Positions 33,304 through 42,805 of a stretch of 64,000 bases of DNA are shown piece by piece. The DNA comes from an uncultured Prevotella sp. (GTDB lineage Bacteria > Bacteroidota > Bacteroidia > Bacteroidales > Bacteroidaceae). Position 1 is the first letter of the stretch. Each line of letters opens with the position of its first letter. A program made the position numbers and the translations under genes. The DNA lies in the NCBI GenBank assembly GCA_900553465.1, contig USDT01000005.1, positions 1 to 64,000 on the forward strand. The letters run 5' to 3'. Under the pieces are notes generated by a model. The model saw nothing but the letters and a program-made list of their open reading frames with translations. It was not told where the DNA came from and ran no database searches.

Positions 33304-34410
33304 TTATTTTAATGAATTATAGAAAGCAGCTATATCCTTATCATCTATAATGGACGAGACTTGTCTGTTATTTTCAGCAATTTGTTTCAATTGCTGTTTC
33401 TGCAGCGCAGTCCATGCTTTATGTTTGTTTAGTTTTGATATTATAGAATGTGTTCGTGCAAAACTATTACTGTTTTCTAAATCTAAGATAAGTTTTTCTT
33501 TCTCTTTTTCTTCACAGTTCTCAATAGTTTTGCAATGATTCATTTGTTCTTTTTTACTTTGATAATGAAAAGATACTAATTTTTCGTTCGATGCGGTTCT
33601 GTCTATTATTGTTTTCACCAATCGGTCTAATTCTGAATTCTCTGTATAATCTGCTGGCGCAAAATATCCGATTCTATTATCCTCCATCATCTTATATACT
33701 TTTCTTTTGTCTTTGCTTTGTGGATTGTAAACACCTATAGAATGACCGGAATTGGAATTTACAAGTTTCATACATGGAATATCAGTATCACTGTCTCCGA
33801 TGTATATCATATTTCTAAAAGGTATACGGATATTCTCCGGTTCAAAATAATCATTGACCGCAGCATCATTCATATCTAAAGTTCCTTTTTCTATTCTGAA
33901 AAGAAATTGGGTCTTGCTGGTATAATTTATGGCTTGTGCCGGCCATAAGGCCACACCATCTTTATCGTAATAAAACGAACTTGCATAAATCTTTTCAAAT
34001 TCATTTGCAACTTTTGTCCCTTCGATCATTTCTTTAAGACCGGAAGAAATGATATAATGTTCAACAATTACACCTTTGCTTTCGCCATATTCTCTCATTC
34101 TTTTGAACCAAGTGTCAACGCCGGGGAATAATTTTACACGTGAACCGTATTTTATTAAAGCTTGTTTGTTTAATACGAATTTGCCATGTGCTTTTCTCTT
34201 CATCGTAAACATATAGGCAAGGTTTTGGTCCATCTCATTATCTTCAGCCAGACTGTTGGATTCTTTCCAAAAGTCTTCAATCTCGCATCCGACAGATTGG
34301 ATATACCCTTGAGCTTGCATGTCATCAGGTGATAATGTTTTGTCAAAATCGTAGCATATAGCGATGACAGGTTTGTCTTCTTTAGGTTTTCGTATGAATT
34401 CTTTACCCAT
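33304..34410 (-). CDS. HAD family hydrolase with C-terminal helical extension
   Basis: The 368-residue protein carries HAD phosphatase motifs: YDFDKTLS with D21 and D23 (motif I), YIISSG (motif II, near 121), and MIYIGDSDTDIPCM (motif IV, near 205). The cap lies between motif I and II, as in phosphoserine-phosphatase-like members. The last ~95 residues are a charged helical extension of unknown role, without a membrane segment. It is AT-rich compared with dnaK. It starts about 20 bp after the dnaK terminator hairpin and has no visible promoter of its own. The substrate is unknown. Confidence 0.85.
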   Translation of the reverse strand: MGKEFIRKPKEDKPVIAICYDFDKTLSPDDMQAQGYIQSVGCEIEDFWKESNSLAEDNEMDQNLAYMFTMKRKAHGKFVLNKQALIKYGSRVKLFPGVDTWFKRMREYGESKGVIVEHYIISSGLKEMIEGTKVANEFEKIYASSFYYDKDGVALWPAQAINYTSKTQFLFRIEKGTLDMNDAAVNDYFEPENIRIPFRNMIYIGDSDTDIPCMKLVNSNSGHSIGVYNPQSKDKRKVYKMMEDNRIGYFAPADYTENSELDRLVKTIIDRTASNEKLVSFHYQSKKEQMNHCKTIENCEEKEKEKLILDLENSNSFARTHSIISKLNKHKAWTALQKQQLKQIAENNRQVSSIIDDKDIAAFYNSLK

Positions 34411-34422
34411 AAATCATGATAT

Positions 34423-34461
34423 TAAAAAAATGAGGCATAATTATCGATAATTATGCCTCAT
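34423..34461 (-). terminator. Intrinsic terminator of dnaK
   Basis: Perfect 15-bp arms ATGAGGCATAATTAT / ATAATTATGCCTCAT with a CG tip are followed on the minus strand by seven T. The hairpin lies between dnaK and the HAD gene, which follow one another on the same strand. Confidence 0.92.
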
Positions 34462-34496
34462 TATAATTATTGTTTATATTCTGTCAGTTAATTTTA

Positions 34497-36398
34497 TTAC
34501 TTGACTTCCTCAAAATCGGCGTCCTGGATATTGTCGTCAGCCTTTGCGCCGTTGTTCTGAGCCTGCTGGCCTGCCTGTGCGTCAGCACCCGGCTGTGCGC
34601 CCTGATACATCTGTGCGCTTGCGCCCTGCATTACGGTGTTCAGATTGTTGATGGCGTTGTCGATTGCTGCCACGTCGCCACTCTTGTGAGCGTCCTTCAG
34701 CTGCTGGAGTGCAGACTCGATTGCCGGTTTCTTGTCAGCCGGGATCTTGTCGCCGTTGTCCTTCAGGAAGTTCTCTGTGGTGAATATCATAGAGTCTGCC
34801 TGGTTCATCTTGTCCACGCGTTCACGCTCTTTCTTGTCGGCCTCGGCGTTCTGCTCAGCCTCTGCCTTCATGCGGTCGATTTCTTCCTTGCTCAGACCAG
34901 ACGAAGCCTCGATGCGGATTGCCTGCTCCTTGCCTGTAGCCTTATCCTTGGCGCTTACGTTCAGGATACCGTTGGCGTCGATATCGAATGTCACCTCAAT
35001 CTGCGGAACACCGCGGCGTGCCGGAGCTATGCCTTCAAGGTTGAACTGACCGATGCTCTTGTTCTGTGCGGCCATCGGACGCTCACCCTGCAGCACGTGG
35101 ATAGTTACGGCTGTCTGGTTGTCCACAGCGGTAGAGAATGTCTCACTCTTCTTGCAAGGTATAGTGGTGTTGGCCTCGATAAGTTTTGTCATAACGCCAC
35201 CCATTGTCTCGATACCGAGTGTCAGAGGAGTTACGTCGAGCAGCACGATGTCGCCTACGCCGCCTTCCTTGTTGAGGATGGCACCCTGGATTGATGCACC
35301 TACAGCTACAACCTCATCCGGGTTAACGCCTTTTGAAGGCTCCTTGCCGAAGTAGTTCTTAACGAGAGTCTGAACGGCCGGTATACGGCTTGAACCACCC
35401 ACGAGGATTACTTCGTCTATCTGCGATGTAGAGAGTTTAGCGTCTCTCATTGCGTTCTGGCACGGAACGAGGCATGCCTGTATCAGGTCGTGAGCCAACT
35501 GTTCGAACTGTGAACGTGTCAGAGTCTTAACGAGGTGCTTTGGCACACCGCCTTCAGCCGAGATGTACGGCAGGTTGATTTCTGTAGATGTTGTGCTTGA
35601 CAGTTCTATCTTAGCTTTCTCTGCTGCCTCTTTCAGACGCTGCATAGCCATCGGGTCCTTGCTCAGGTCGATGCCTTCGTCAGCCTTGAAGCTGTTTACG
35701 AGCCAGTCTATAATAACCTGATCGAAGTCGTCACCACCCAGGTGAGTGTCACCGTTGGTAGAAAGAACCTCGAACACACCGCCACCGAACTCAAGGATTG
35801 AGATATCGAATGTACCTCCACCAAGGTCGAACACAGCGATCTTCATGTCCTTGTTGGCTTTGTCAACACCGTAAGCCAGGGCTGCTGCTGTAGGCTCGTT
35901 CACGATACGGCGAACGTTGAGGCCTGCAATCTGTCCGGCTTCCTTTGTTGCCTGACGCTGAGAGTCTGAGAAGTATGCCGGCACTGTGATTACGGCGTCC
36001 GTAACTTCCTGGCCCAGATAGTCCTCTGCGGTCTTCTTCATTTTCTGGAGCACCATGGCTGAGATTTCCTGCGGAGTGTACTTGCGGCCGTCGATGTCAA
36101 CACGCGGATAACCGCCTTCGTTCACAACGCTGAACGGAACGCGCTCTGCCTCTTTCTGGCTCTGTGCGTAGGTCTCACCCATGAAACGCTTTATAGAGTA
36201 AACGGTGTTCTTCGGATTGGTGATGGCCTGACGTTTTGCAGGGTCGCCCACCTTGCGCTCACCGTCTTTTACGAATCCTACAACTGAAGGAGTGGTGCGC
36301 TTGCCTTCGCTGTTTGTGATTACTACCGGTTCGTTGCCTTCAAATACGGCAACGCAAGAGTTTGTAGTACCTAAGTCGATTCCAATAATCTTTCCCAT
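34497..36398 (-). CDS. dnaK: Molecular chaperone DnaK (Hsp70)
   Basis: The 633-residue protein is a typical Hsp70: [13 protein letters not shown] at the start, [49 protein letters not shown], then the substrate-binding domain ([29 protein letters not shown]) and lid, with a Gly/Gln/Ala-rich linker before the final [11 protein letters not shown]. It folds and refolds cytosolic proteins with DnaJ and GrpE, neither of which is adjacent. It ends at a strong terminator. The upstream 36399-36440 is AT-rich; I could not assign a clear promoter. Confidence 0.98.
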   Translation of the reverse strand: MGKIIGIDLGTTNSCVAVFEGNEPVVITNSEGKRTTPSVVGFVKDGERKVGDPAKRQAITNPKNTVYSIKRFMGETYAQSQKEAERVPFSVVNEGGYPRVDIDGRKYTPQEISAMVLQKMKKTAEDYLGQEVTDAVITVPAYFSDSQRQATKEAGQIAGLNVRRIVNEPTAAALAYGVDKANKDMKIAVFDLGGGTFDISILEFGGGVFEVLSTNGDTHLGGDDFDQVIIDWLVNSFKADEGIDLSKDPMAMQRLKEAAEKAKIELSSTTSTEINLPYISAEGGVPKHLVKTLTRSQFEQLAHDLIQACLVPCQNAMRDAKLSTSQIDEVILVGGSSRIPAVQTLVKNYFGKEPSKGVNPDEVVAVGASIQGAILNKEGGVGDIVLLDVTPLTLGIETMGGVMTKLIEANTTIPCKKSETFSTAVDNQTAVTIHVLQGERPMAAQNKSIGQFNLEGIAPARRGVPQIEVTFDIDANGILNVSAKDKATGKEQAIRIEASSGLSKEEIDRMKAEAEQNAEADKKERERVDKMNQADSMIFTTENFLKDNGDKIPADKKPAIESALQQLKDAHKSGDVAAIDNAINNLNTVMQGASAQMYQGAQPGADAQAGQQAQNNGAKADDNIQDADFEEVK

Positions 36399-36971
36399 AA
36401 TGTTTATCTTTTTTTTGTTATTATTCTAATTTAATGTTATCTTTGAACATGCGTTCGCTATCATAATAACAAATGGTATGCCAAACGCAGGGCGGACAGC
36501 AGAGGCTGACAGCCTGTGTGACAAAATGGCACGTTCGTGGGCAGAGTCTGACGCATTGCGGCGGGCGTGACATTATATAATATATGCGCGACAGTATTGG
36601 TTTTATCGCCGGTATGTGGCAGGTGCTCAATTAGCAGAGAATCTTTCAGCACATCTGATGTATTTTAGAGCGTATCCGTTTTCTATTTCGCGATTTTCTG
36701 TTGTCAAGATTCTTACCGTCCGGAGAATTTCCGCAGTTATTCAGAGTGTGCCGTTTGCCGTTTGCAAAGAGTGGGGAAGAGGATGCGGAAGGAGAATAAT
36801 GTTAATGTGTGTTAATCGTGTTTAGAAATCGCACCTTCGTTCGTCTGATATAATGAAAGCCTGAGGCAGAAAGCCATTGACCAGTGAGCATGATGCCGCG
36901 GCGACTCCTTCCCGGATTGATGATATGATGGGAGGAGAAGAACGAGAAAGAAGAAACATAACCGAATCAGA
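36399..36971. other. Gap between dnaK and the sigma factor gene
   Basis: There is no convincing gene. A plus-strand TATCTTTG (36438-36445) fits a -7 box; if it is used, the sigma factor would have a leader of roughly 520 nt. Small open frames here have no recognisable protein character. Confidence 0.4.
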
Positions 36972-37484
36972 GTGGAGCAGAACGAGTTTGAAAATATTGC
37001 CGTCGGCATAAGGACGAAGGTGCTTGGCGTGGCCCGCCATTACGGGCTTTCGCCCGAGGAAGCCGAAGACACAGCGCAGGACACCATGCTGAAGCTATGG
37101 GCCATGCGCGACGAACTCGACCGTTACCGCTCGGTTGACGCTCTGGCAAAGTGCATCGCCGTTCATCTCAGTGTGACTACGCTGCGACGCCGGCGCACAG
37201 TTCCGATAGACGTTCGGCCTGCAATGACCGACACCTCTCCGGGCCCCGACACACAGCTTGAGATGATGGAGAACGAACAGTGGCTGAGCCGCAGGCTCGC
37301 ACGCTTGCCGTCATCAGAATATCAGGTGCTGCACCTGCGTCAGGTGGAACGCAAGACCAACAGCGAGATTGCTGCCATAATGGGAATTGAGACAACGTCT
37401 GTGGCTACACTGCTCTCACGGGCACGCCAAAGACTCATGCAGGACATCAGAAAAAGAAAACAACAAAACGAACTACTCTTATGA
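36972..37484 (+). CDS. RNA polymerase sigma factor, ECF-like
   Basis: The 170-residue protein shows sigma region 2 (YGLSPEEAEDTAQDTMLKLWAMRDELDRYRS, with the DAEDxxQ-like core) and region 4 (LPSSEYQVLHLRQVERKTNSEIAAIMGIETTSVATLLSRARQRLMQDIRKRK, the DNA-binding helix-turn-helix). The start is a GTG; no upstream in-frame ATG fits. Its stop overlaps the next gene in an ATGA. The partner encoded there is membrane-bound and may be its anti-sigma factor. It probably directs transcription of a small envelope-related regulon, including perhaps its own operon. Confidence 0.9.
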   Translation: MEQNEFENIAVGIRTKVLGVARHYGLSPEEAEDTAQDTMLKLWAMRDELDRYRSVDALAKCIAVHLSVTTLRRRRTVPIDVRPAMTDTSPGPDTQLEMMENEQWLSRRLARLPSSEYQVLHLRQVERKTNSEIAAIMGIETTSVATLLSRARQRLMQDIRKRKQQNELLL

Positions 37485-38167
37485 CAAACGAATTTGACGA
37501 CATAAAAAAGCTCACCCAACGCTTCATGGACGGACTGACCACCATTGAGGAGGAAGACCGTCTGGCCGCTTACTACCGCACACACGACGTGCCGGAGGAA
37601 TGGCGTGAGTATAAGGAGATGTTCGCTTACTTCGACGCCGGCATGCCGCAGGGTGGGGATGAAGTTGCCGCCCGACCCGTGCGCCGTGTCCGCCGTCTGT
37701 GGCTTGGTGTGGCGGCTGCTGCGGCCGTGGCCGTACTGATGGTCATGGTGTGGCCGCGTGGTGAGGAACTCGCGCCCTCAGTCCAGCCTCCCACAGCCAT
37801 GAGTGACGCCAAAACGCAGCCCGACAGTGCCGCATCGGCCGAAGCCGACACCGTGAACTTCCGCCCAGAGCGTCCGGCTCCCAAACCTGTACGCCGCCGC
37901 ATCGACCGCTATCGCTACAAGCCTGCTCCGCCAAAGGTTTATCTGGCAAAGACTGAAAACATGGAGTGCACTGTGCCGGCAGACTCTATTGCCGCCGCCG
38001 ATAGGCTCCTGGCTGAGAAGATGCACGAGATAGAGGCTGTGAGCGAGGCGCTGCTCCGTAACATCGAAACCCTCAACGAGGTGAAGACACTGGAGTTGGC
38101 CGGAATGGATTATGGAGATGAAACGGATGGTAGCGACGGTGCGTCTGAAGACGATCTGATGTACTGA
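37481..38167 (+). CDS. Putative membrane anti-sigma factor
   Basis: The 228-residue protein has an N-terminal cytoplasmic helical segment (FDDIKKLTQRFMDGLTTIEEEDRLAAYYRTHDVPEEWREYKEMFAYFDAG) that resembles the start of Bacteroidota anti-sigma-like proteins, one membrane helix (about 72-92, flanked by Arg: RRVRRLW...), and a proline/alanine-rich then helical outer part. The 4-bp overlap with the sigma gene and the topology support an anti-sigma role. It lacks an obvious zinc-binding HxxxCxxC motif. The assignment is by context. Confidence 0.6.
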   Translation: MTNEFDDIKKLTQRFMDGLTTIEEEDRLAAYYRTHDVPEEWREYKEMFAYFDAGMPQGGDEVAARPVRRVRRLWLGVAAAAAVAVLMVMVWPRGEELAPSVQPPTAMSDAKTQPDSAASAEADTVNFRPERPAPKPVRRRIDRYRYKPAPPKVYLAKTENMECTVPADSIAAADRLLAEKMHEIEAVSEALLRNIETLNEVKTLELAGMDYGDETDGSDGASEDDLMY

Positions 38168-38219
38168 TGTTGTTGATAAAATGAATACGATATTGTTGAA
38201 AAACAAAAACAATAAATAT

Positions 38220-39161
38220 ATGAACACCATATACCGATTATTTACCGCGTTGACGATAATGTCAGTGACGTTGTCTGTATCAGCTCAACGACGCATAGAC
38301 AAGGCCATAAACGAATTTCTGTTAGACAAGAAAAGCTCCGAGTATGTCATTTCGAATACGAAAGAACAGGAGTTCGTGACAGCAGACGGCAAGAATACTT
38401 TGTATAACGAGATTGGTTTCAGAATCAAACATTCAGACGCTGACATTCTTGAGAAATTGCGCAAGGCCTTTCTTTCTGAAAGCGCCAATGCTTATAATAT
38501 GATGATGAGAAATGCCAACAGTGGTAGTAACGAACAGATGAAAATTGCATACGGGGCTGATCTTAGTAAAACTTTTACCTTCGGAACACGCAGCGATCGC
38601 AATTATATTGTGCTTAATATAAAAGAGCCCGGTGACAGCACATGGCGGTGGTGTTACGCTTTGGTGTGGTATGAGAGCAAAGATAGAATCAGCCGTTCGA
38701 AAGACACTTATATATCAGGTTCCATTTCCATCATATATAGCCGTGACCCGAAGGTGAAACGCAGTACGAGTGAGAATGTGTCTGTGCGTACCACGATATT
38801 GCCGGACGGAACAGTTGTAACTTATAACAGCGACAATGATACGAAAACAGTTGTCTATAAGAACGGAAACGTTGTTGGGAATAGTTCGGCAGAATATAGT
38901 GATGTGGATAGTTCGTCGAGATTTCTCGTGATATTTGGCAATCTGCGCTCGGTGTTCCTTGATGCCAAACGCGAAAAGTCCGGACTTGCCATGCAGACTA
39001 CTATTGCCAATCGCATGCTCGACCTGTGCAAGAACAAAGGCAGTCTGTTGTCGAAGGACGAACGGTCATTGTGTCGCACCACGCTTATTGACATGAGCCA
39101 AGGATTGAATGACAAATATGTAATAGGTATTCTGAAAATGGCAGCAGACGCGCTGAAATAA
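38220..39161 (+). CDS. Secreted protein of unknown function, third gene of the sigma operon
   Basis: The protein has 313 residues from ATG 38220, where the signal peptide starts (MNTIYRLFTALTIMSVTLSVSAQ); ATG 38181 would add 13 Lys/Asn-rich residues. The N-terminal part (about 25-200) contains a helical region, then beta strands (YIVLNIKEPGDSTWRWCYALVWYES). The middle is Ser/Thr/Asn-rich and the C-terminus is helical (ANRMLDLCKNKG, DMSQGLNDKYVIGILKMAADAL). I do not recognise a named family. It lies 52 bp behind the anti-sigma-like gene and before a terminator, so it is probably co-expressed and may be a sensor or target of that system. Confidence 0.65.
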   Translation: MNTIYRLFTALTIMSVTLSVSAQRRIDKAINEFLLDKKSSEYVISNTKEQEFVTADGKNTLYNEIGFRIKHSDADILEKLRKAFLSESANAYNMMMRNANSGSNEQMKIAYGADLSKTFTFGTRSDRNYIVLNIKEPGDSTWRWCYALVWYESKDRISRSKDTYISGSISIIYSRDPKVKRSTSENVSVRTTILPDGTVVTYNSDNDTKTVVYKNGNVVGNSSAEYSDVDSSSRFLVIFGNLRSVFLDAKREKSGLAMQTTIANRMLDLCKNKGSLLSKDERSLCRTTLIDMSQGLNDKYVIGILKMAADALK

Positions 39162-39196
39162 TCAATATTTTCATAAGAATGTTTCTTCATCAAAGG

Positions 39197-39226
39197 AAAG
39201 GGGCGGCCGTGAGGTCAGCCCCTTTT
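39197..39226 (+). terminator. Intrinsic terminator of the sigma factor operon
   Basis: AAAGGGGC and GCCCCTTTT arms with a 13-nt loop, followed by G; located 35 bp after the stop codon. Confidence 0.85.
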
Positions 39227-39624
39227 GTCGTTATGTGCGGTGTGCCGTGCCACCGCAGGCGGATGTTGTGTATCATACCGTACATCCTGCACAATACGCT
39301 AAATCTTTCCGTCATGCCGTCCGTGCATATGCTGTTGTATATATGTGTCCGGCGGAAATTCTGTAGGGAATGGCTTGAATAACAAGACTGCTGTTGTCTG
39401 TCCAAAATCATCGTTTCCACCTTCGCTTGGACAGGGTATCCGAAAAGGTCTTCCCGCACCCCTTGCATCCTGCGATTTTCTGTCTGAGTTTTCTGTTCTA
39501 CCCCGTTTATTTTTCGCGGATTTGCGGGCGGACTCTCCTTCGGCTGCAAATTCGCGAAAAATCAGGACCTTGTGCAAATTGTTGAAAATCAATAATTTAT
39601 AATTACGACAGCTTTTTCGCCATG

Positions 39625-39734
39625 CAATAAGTACCGTTTTAGAGTCTGATTATGCCCGTTTCAGGGCATGATACGGGCGATATCAGCCCCTGAAACAGAG
39701 TTTATCAGCCCCTCAAACGGGCTTAATGAGAGTG
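39625..39734. repeat. 22-bp-period intergenic array, locus 4 (5 units)
   Basis: Units start at 39625, 39647, 39669, 39691 and 39713. The third and fourth, TGATACGGGCGATATCAG and TGAAACAGAGTTTATCAG, both end in CCCC. TTTCAGGGC and GCCCCTGAAA face one another across units 2 and 3, showing the dyad clearly. It lies in the 1050-bp gap between convergent genes. Confidence 0.87.
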
Positions 39735-39829
39735 ACGGACAGAATCTCCGGCGTGACTATACAGGGTAGAGGGTGGCAGGCATCGGGTGTAAAGAGCCTT
39801 AAATGTGGTGTGTTTAACATTGGTTAACA

Positions 39830-39870
39830 TCTCTTTTGCGAAAATTTTTTGTCAAAAAAAAGTCAAGAAA
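39830..39870. repeat. 41-bp intergenic repeat, copy 2
   Basis: It matches 1-41 at 39 of 41 bases and lies about 95 bp to the right of array locus 4, preceded by TTTAACATTGGTTAACAT, a word also found beside the other arrays. The remaining gap up to 40211 shows no gene. Confidence 0.7.
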
Positions 39871-40211
39871 TCGGGTGAATTTTTCTCTTGAGTTTTCTGA
39901 ATCCTAGCCTTGTTTTTCATGAAAAATCCATGCACGGGTGCATGAGTGGAAAAGCTGTATTTAGGTGTGCTGTCTTATGTGGACAACTCACGGTCTATGG
40001 CAATGCCTGTCTGTTCTTACATGAATAAATGTGCTGCCACTGTTCTGCCGCTCTGTATTGTCAGAGTGTTTATGGACTTTCATCGTGTTTTATGAATTAG
40101 AATGAATCCCGGCATTATTTCTACAGAGTCCGAATATATCGTGCATCAGACAATTCCATACAGAAAGCGCGGGGCGCATCAGTCTGTGCCGATAACGCCC
40201 CGCGCCATTTT

Positions 40212-41090
40212 CTATTCGTCTCTTTTGCCTGTTCCGTTGCATGTGCTGCACTCCAGTTTTCCTTTTCCGCCGCACCACATACATGTCGTACTGTACCATC
40301 CGAACCCTGAGCTGCCCGTTCCCAGACAATAACTGCATGTCTTATCGCCCTCGCCGTGGCAAACATTGCAGGTGCCTCCCTGCACTACAAATACAGACTG
40401 CGACACGTTGTCCTCGCTGAGAACTATTGTTCCTGTGCGGTATTCGTCGTCGTTCTCGTCACATTTTATGCTCAATGTGCCGTCCTTCTCTTCGTCCACG
40501 CTTATCCAGTCGGGGCAATCCTTCTGCAGTGCACATCCGTCTGTGTCCAGTTTGAGCTTCTGGCTGCCTCCCGATGATGAGAAGTTCAGACTGTATTCGT
40601 CTGTTTTCAGCCTTGTGGCATATCCCAGCTGGCCTATTGCCACCTGCGCCAGCCGTTTGCCGCTCTGCACTGTTATCGTGCCCTGACGGTCCTGTCCGGT
40701 GGTGTTTGGCATGACGGTTATGTTGAAGTATTCGTCCCTCTCGTCTATGTTCACCCAGTCCGGCTTATGGTTTATTGTCCACACATAGCCGTCGTAGTCA
40801 ACGTCCACCTTGCATTCGCCGCCTGCCTTGACAACCTTTATCATGTTAGGTTCCACCCGCAGATAGGTCGCGGCGTTCATTATATAGTTGTAGAAGGCCA
40901 CAAGAGCTATTATCAGCAGAACCACGCTCACTACTATTTTCTTCAGACATCCGCCCTTCTGCTTAGGTCTTAGGGGCGGATTGTTTTCCGAAACAGTCGC
41001 GTTGCCCGGTTCTATAAGCCGGCATCCGTCTTTTGTGCAGAAACTCATTGTGTCATCATACTGTGTATGACACTTCGGACATTCTTTCAT
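40212..41090 (-). CDS. Zinc-ribbon membrane protein with BACON and DnaJ-type zinc-finger domains
   Basis: The 292-residue protein has an N-terminal zinc-ribbon (C4, C7, C18, C23), a linker, one membrane helix (about 51-70) preceded by Lys and therefore probably N-in, and two BACON-like repeats (about 75-235; ITVMPNTTGQDRQGTITVQSG and SIKCDENDDEYRTGTIVLSED strands are typical). At the end are four CxxCxGxG motifs (CNVCHGEG, CSYCLGTG, CMWCGGKG, CSTCNGTG), the complete DnaJ cysteine-rich domain, without a J-domain. By this topology the zinc finger faces the periplasm, which is odd. The PrsW-like protease gene lies directly upstream on the same strand. Confidence 0.8.
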   Translation of the reverse strand: MKECPKCHTQYDDTMSFCTKDGCRLIEPGNATVSENNPPLRPKQKGGCLKKIVVSVVLLIIALVAFYNYIMNAATYLRVEPNMIKVVKAGGECKVDVDYDGYVWTINHKPDWVNIDERDEYFNITVMPNTTGQDRQGTITVQSGKRLAQVAIGQLGYATRLKTDEYSLNFSSSGGSQKLKLDTDGCALQKDCPDWISVDEEKDGTLSIKCDENDDEYRTGTIVLSEDNVSQSVFVVQGGTCNVCHGEGDKTCSYCLGTGSSGFGWYSTTCMWCGGKGKLECSTCNGTGKRDE

Positions 41091-41114
41091 TTCTTCCTTT
41101 TATTTTTTGTTATA

Positions 41115-42278
41115 CTATCTTCTTCTGCTCACTTCCGCCAGTCCCATGTTTATCAGAATCATCACGACAACCCATACTACGACAATCAGGGCTATATATC
41201 CTCCGAACGGGAAAATTTCGTTTATCCACATGGCCAGAGGCGAATCCCACAGGCAATGCAGCACAACCGGTATGGCAAACAGTTTCAGAAATATCGAGTT
41301 GGAGAATACTGACGTGTCGATGACACCCGTGGCTTTGGCCGTGATGACAAACGCCGCGCCTGATATCGCAGCCCATGCCACGTGGCCGCCCGGTGCAAGC
41401 ACGGCACGCAGGAATATCGTGTTGTTTATGGCGTCCATCATTTCCTGGCCGTCTATGTTCTGTCCATAAGCGGCCGCATAGCCCGTTATCTGCTGCAACT
41501 GTATGAAAGGCTGCAACGCATATCCGGCCGACTCGAATGCCGCGAAGCCTGCTCCTACGGATGCTCCGATGAGAAGACCTGTGAGAATGGACAGCTTTCC
41601 GAGTTTCCTCAGTATGGCGAAGACTATCACGGCCTTGCCTATCTCCTCAATAAGACCAACCATGAACGCACCGAAAAAGTCCATCTCTTCCACCGCATAG
41701 AAGGAGAACAGCAGCAGTGTGGCTACCAGCGAGGCGCATCCTCCGATGAAGAATGTTCTCAGTACGGTGTACATGCTGACGTTGCGCCATACGTTTGCCT
41801 CCATAAACAGAATCATGGTGGACAGCGGTACGGCGAAAGAGCCTATCACAATCATTCCCGGAAAGGCATTGAGATTGCCGAAGGCATTCACGCATATCCA
41901 CAGAAGCACGAAGGTGATGACAAACATCAGCAGCACTCTGCTGTACAGCCACGGACGTGGCCATCCCTTAGATATGCTGGCGGCATCAGGAGTCGTTGTC
42001 TTCGTACCGCAGATGAATATCTCCTCGGCCTCCTCTGTCGTGTGCGGTTTGAACACGTCGGAGAAAAGCACTTTCCAGTTAATGTCGGCCGGTCTGTCGT
42101 TTCCCACATAGTCGTTTATGGAATCTATCCATGAACTGCCGCTCCCGCTGTGCGTCTTTTTCTGCGAATTGTTGTTTGAGTAATTGTTCGCTGTATTAGT
42201 GTTTAACGGTTTTCCGCAATGCCCGCAAAACCTGTCACCCTCATGGTTCGGGCAACCGCAATAGTTACAATATATCAT
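41115..42278 (-). CDS. PrsW family intramembrane protease with N-terminal zinc ribbon
   Basis: The 387-residue protein has a zinc ribbon at the start (C4, C7, C18, C21), an Asn/Ser-rich linker, then about eight membrane helices. PrsW/CPBP-like metal-binding motifs are visible: GLIEEIGKAVIVFAI, GASVGAGFAAFESAGY, LRAVLAPGGHVAWAAISG and VVLHCLWDSPLAM. PrsW proteases cut membrane proteins such as anti-sigma factors within or near the membrane. The next gene on the same strand, 24 bp on, encodes a single-pass membrane protein with a similar N-terminal zinc ribbon and is a natural candidate partner or substrate. That link is inference. Confidence 0.88.
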   Translation of the reverse strand: MIYCNYCGCPNHEGDRFCGHCGKPLNTNTANNYSNNNSQKKTHSGSGSSWIDSINDYVGNDRPADINWKVLFSDVFKPHTTEEAEEIFICGTKTTTPDAASISKGWPRPWLYSRVLLMFVITFVLLWICVNAFGNLNAFPGMIVIGSFAVPLSTMILFMEANVWRNVSMYTVLRTFFIGGCASLVATLLLFSFYAVEEMDFFGAFMVGLIEEIGKAVIVFAILRKLGKLSILTGLLIGASVGAGFAAFESAGYALQPFIQLQQITGYAAAYGQNIDGQEMMDAINNTIFLRAVLAPGGHVAWAAISGAAFVITAKATGVIDTSVFSNSIFLKLFAIPVVLHCLWDSPLAMWINEIFPFGGYIALIVVVWVVVMILINMGLAEVSRRR

Positions 42279-42397
42279 AATAAAGTGAGTTTGCTATAAG
42301 GAAAGATTTCAGATTCAGTAATCTTGTAGTTGGTTTGTTCTTTTCCATAGTTGTAAATCAGCTATTTGCAAATAATAATAGCGGTGAATTAACGAAA

Positions 42398-42405
42398 CAA
42401 AATTA
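42398..42405 (-). promoter_or_regulatory. -7 box upstream of the PrsW gene
   Basis: On the minus strand TAATTTTG fits TAnnTTTG, about 120 bp before the start codon. Confidence 0.5.
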
Positions 42406-42681
42406 CTGCTTTTTTTCAATATAACAGATGTGTTTGGTGGAATTTTTTATGTCCGGTGTTGTGAGAACTGCCATTTCTTAGACCGTCACCCCGTAAAGGC
42501 GTTATGTTAATGGGAATGACATGCTTTATTGTGTTGGCGGTAGTGGCTTGTTTGTATGCACGGTTTCCGTACTTTTTCTTCGCTGCATACAACTTCGTCC
42601 GAAGGGTAGGGGCGCTTTATGATTGCAGTTCCCACATTATATGATATGATTTTCTGTCGGACGGAAACATCAGAACGAATA

Positions 42682-42799
42682 TTTGTTCAGCCCTCGATTT
42701 GCATTATCTCTTGATAGGATAAGCTTTATCCCGGCACGAAAAATAAATAAAACTATTTCTTTTATTTATTTTGTTCTGCTCTCGATTTGCATTATCTTT
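42682..42799 (+). repeat. Duplicated promoter, 30-bp direct repeat
   Basis: Positions 42682-42711 and 42770-42799 agree at 27 of 30 bases, 88 bp apart. The right copy is a complete promoter (-33 TTTG 42770-42773, 19 bp, -7 TATCTTTG 42793-42800). The left copy keeps TTTG but its -7 reads TATCTCTT and is probably dead or weak. Confidence 0.8.
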
Positions 42800-42805
42800 G
42801 CATAT

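Noticed and set aside
36421..36825. Small open frames between dnaK and the sigma factor gene
   Set aside because: No promoter or ribosome site fits, and composition is random-like.
42683..42805. Longer start for the DUF6621 gene at 42683
   Set aside because: It would start inside the duplicated promoter and add about 40 residues before the family's first conserved block.
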